A DNA stretch of 8,706 nt, taken from positions 1-8,706 of the forward strand of contig DTYX01000386.1 in assembly GCA_012961655.1 (NCBI GenBank), given 5' to 3'. Below are positions 7,319 through 8,706 of this stretch, one piece after another. This DNA comes from Candidatus Poribacteria bacterium (GTDB lineage: Bacteria; Poribacteria; WGA-4E; DTYX01). How positions within the stretch are numbered: the stretch's first letter is position 1; every line of letters begins with the position of its first letter. The notes under the pieces were generated by a model. The model saw only the letters and a list, made by a program, of their open reading frames with translations. It did not search any database and had not been told where the DNA came from. A program made the translations under genes and the position numbers.

Positions 7319-7888
7319 TTACCTCCATAATGTTTTACTAATAACAAAGGCAATCACCGAAACGATTGCTATGAAAGTGCGCTTTTCGCTTTTAATCGCG
7401 CGGCGCAAGGAAAAATCGTGTTCAGAACGATTAGCATAAGGGTGAATTTGGGGGATAAGTCGTGGAACGTTCACATAGTATTCACCATAGATTTTACCGC
7501 ACTCCTGGCATAGGTGAGCTTCTTCAGAGAGGATGATGGGCAGATATTGAAATATATAACCAAGTAGAAAAATCGGAATCATCCAGTAAACGCCTGAGAT
7601 GATGCAGACGCCAAGGCTGAGAAAAAAATTCCCCAGATAAAGCGGATTCCGAACATAAGCATACGGCCCAGTAGTCACCAGTTGTCGCGCTGCGCCCATT
7701 GAGCGTGTTCTCGTAGCCGCACCTGCATAACCGACAGCCCAAATTCTTAACAACTCGCCAAGGATAACGACTATGAATCCGACGCTGAATGAAAGTCGCG
7801 ACGGATGCGCGAAGATGATTAACAGGATTATCAGCGGAATTGGTGTAAAACTTCTGAGGCGGAAAAGAAGACGTCCAAGAGTTTGCAT
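7319..7888 (-). CDS. Integral-membrane methyltransferase of the ICMT/PEMT type (189 aa)
   Basis: Polytopic membrane methyltransferase likely to use SAM to methylate a lipid or a prenylated/thiol-containing substrate; the true acceptor is unknown. Hydrophobic segments lie at about residues 17-28, 34-53, 83-100, 103-120 and 171-185. The family signature is GPYAYVRNPLYLGNF (74-88), then SEEAHL (121-126) and YGEYYVNVPRL (134-144), matching the bacterial isoprenylcysteine carboxyl methyltransferase/phospholipid methyltransferase group in order and spacing. Residues 145-170 are a charged loop before a last hydrophobic helix, a little longer than in the smallest members. An in-frame TAA lies 30 bases before ATG 7888, and the ATG has no convincing SD, so the start is less certain than the family. 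It is the first gene of the probable three-gene operon. Confidence 0.8.
   Translation of the reverse strand: MQTLGRLLFRLRSFTPIPLIILLIIFAHPSRLSFSVGFIVVILGELLRIWAVGYAGAATRTRSMGAARQLVTTGPYAYVRNPLYLGNFFLSLGVCIISGVYWMIPIFLLGYIFQYLPIILSEEAHLCQECGKIYGEYYVNVPRLIPQIHPYANRSEHDFSLRRAIKSEKRTFIAIVSVIAFVISKTLWR
7321..7326 (-). promoter_or_regulatory. SD of the methyltransferase overlapping the upstream stop codon
   Basis: On the - strand GGAGGTAA holds both the SD (GGAGGT, 7326-7321) and the TAA stop (7321-7319) of the membrane methyltransferase gene. A ribosome ending there sits on the next start region, a classic arrangement for coupled translation. Confidence 0.75.
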
Positions 7889-7936
7889 TTTTGAATTTTC
7901 AGAAAGAACTTATCGGTTTGTAAGACATAACTTTTG

Positions 7937-7970
7937 CCTGGTCGGTAGCCAGTAGACCACCGACGGCAGG
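7937..7970. repeat. Inverted repeat with 10-base stem
   Basis: CCTGGTCGGT (7937-7946) pairs with ACCGAC (7959-7964) and CAGG (7967-7970), with GG bulged and a 12-base loop. No T-run follows on either strand, so it does not look like a normal intrinsic terminator. It could be a REP-like element or a leader RNA stem. Confidence 0.55.
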
Positions 7971-7974
7971 GATA

Positions 7975-7989
7975 GTTTACGAAGTAAAC
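7975..7989. repeat. Perfect GTTTAC-GAA-GTAAAC hairpin
   Basis: A 6-base perfect stem with a 3-base loop, 4 bases from the larger inverted repeat. On the - strand the loop reads TTC. It could be an operator half-site pair, part of a compound palindromic repeat, or an mRNA 3' end stabiliser for the LamG gene. Confidence 0.5.
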
Positions 7990-8019
7990 CAAGGAACAAA
8001 TCGAACAGAAGATACACAG

Positions 8020-8706
8020 CTATTCAAACTTGATGCTTCCCCATGTCGTTGTTAATTTCCCTTTTTTGTTTACAGCAGCGCCGCTAAGCAATTTAGCTAG
8101 CCCGCTTTTCATTGTACTGCTTATATCGCCTTCATCTAGCGCCGCATTGAATATGGCGACTTCGTCAATAATGCCGACGAAATATGAGCCACCGCCCCAT
8201 CTGCCGAATTCTACGGGGTTGACAGTCTTCGCAATTTTCCCTGGACGCGAACTTTGTCCGCTGGATACTCCATCGACGTACACTTTAAGTTCACTTCCTT
8301 TAGAGTTACTGTCGTAAACTGCGGCGAAGTGAATCCAGGTTTCCTTCTTCGGGACAAATGCGCTGGCTCGCGGTTCCCAATTTCCTCCAGGTTTGACGAA
8401 AGCGGACATCTTATTTCCTTCCTGCGGTGGGTCTATCCGCAGCAAGTATTCGTTACTTTTAGCGATAATTTGACGCCAATCGCCGATGTCTTTGGCAAAA
8501 AACCACGCTTGCATCGTCAATTGGTCTCCTATCTGAAGGTCAGGCGCGTCCGGCACAGTGACAAACTGCGCGCCGGCGAATTCCAAAGCCTTGCCAAATT
8601 TGCCATCCACCCATTTAGCGCCGGAGATTTCCCCGTCATGGCCATTTCCCGAAGAATCCACCGCAGTATCACCTTTACCGTTCCTTTCTACATAGACATA
8701 AATAGA
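8020..8706 (-). CDS. LamG-domain protein, 5' end outside the window
   Basis: Only the last 228 residues are visible; the frame is open to the right edge, so the true start and any signal peptide lie beyond 8706. The visible part is a concanavalin-like jelly roll (LamG/LamG-like) with the usual landmarks in order: DSSGNGHDGEI (17-27), GKFGKALEF (35-43), LTMQAWFF (63-70), WIHFAAVYD (124-132), VYVDGV (142-147), VEFGRWGG (165-172) and FVGIIDEVAIFNAAL (176-190). Such modules bind carbohydrate or protein ligands, usually outside the cell. A short tail (GKLTTTWGSIKFE, 216-228) follows the domain. A GTG at 8661 is possible as a start but would remove the first strand of the domain, so a partial gene is the better reading. 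The stop is TAG at 8020-8022. Confidence 0.82.
   Translation of the reverse strand, partial: SIYVYVERNGKGDTAVDSSGNGHDGEISGAKWVDGKFGKALEFAGAQFVTVPDAPDLQIGDQLTMQAWFFAKDIGDWRQIIAKSNEYLLRIDPPQEGNKMSAFVKPGGNWEPRASAFVPKKETWIHFAAVYDSNSKGSELKVYVDGVSSGQSSRPGKIAKTVNPVEFGRWGGGSYFVGIIDEVAIFNAALDEGDISSTMKSGLAKLLSGAAVNKKGKLTTTWGSIKFE

Larger units (their letters stand above)
7889..8019. other. Intergenic spacer with two hairpins
   Basis: These 131 bases separate the LamG gene from the operon downstream of it on the - strand. They contain the two stems listed separately. No confident -35/-10 pair could be picked out, although a promoter for the methyltransferase operon is expected here. Confidence 0.6.

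Noticed and set aside
8020..8661. LamG gene as a complete 213-residue protein from GTG 8661
   Set aside because: The frame is open to the window edge, and starting at 8661 would cut off the first strand of the LamG domain; a partial gene is more likely.

Overview
The window looks like chromosomal DNA from an uncultured, Gram-negative-like heterotroph. Base composition is moderate, Shine-Dalgarno (SD) sites are strong, and the gene content is glycosidases, a LamG protein and metallo-beta-lactamase (MBL)-fold proteins. The LamG protein with a short C-terminal tail ending KLTTTWGSIKFE, and the in-frame palindromic element encoding a PSLEKGG-type peptide, remind me of Candidatus Poribacteria and similar uncultured lineages. 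That placement is from memory of sequence style, not from a search, and is tentative.

Layout: two convergent blocks meet at about 3542-3590. The left block is on the + strand. It holds a 622-residue protein with two MBL domains in tandem and a C-terminal beta domain (62-1930), then, 63 bases later, a putative clan-A (TIM-barrel) glycoside hydrolase related to the DUF4038/apiosidase-like group, with a C-terminal collagen-binding-like beta domain (1994-3541). The right block is on the - strand. In transcription order it holds the 3' part of a LamG-domain gene that runs off the right edge (8706-8020), a 131-base spacer with two hairpins, an integral-membrane ICMT/PEMT-type methyltransferase (7888-7319), a soluble SAM-dependent class I methyltransferase (7314-6592), and a 992-residue GH38 alpha-mannosidase-like enzyme (6569-3591). 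The last three genes are 4 and 22 bases apart and probably form one operon; the first stop codon lies inside the SD of the second gene.

Together the genes suggest glycan handling: a GH38-type mannosidase, a clan-A glycosidase and a LamG carbohydrate/protein-binding module, with two methyltransferases whose substrates cannot be read from sequence. I see no mobile-element genes, RNA genes, CRISPR array or complete new defence system. The most unusual structures are (1) a duplicated translation start (SD, ATG and about 17 codons) in the clan-A hydrolase gene, with a hydrophobic segment between the copies; (2) two related GC-rich palindromic elements inside the GH38 reading frame; and (3) a tandem MBL protein in which both domains lack the usual PGH metal-binding His and domain 1 also lacks the last His of HxHxDH.
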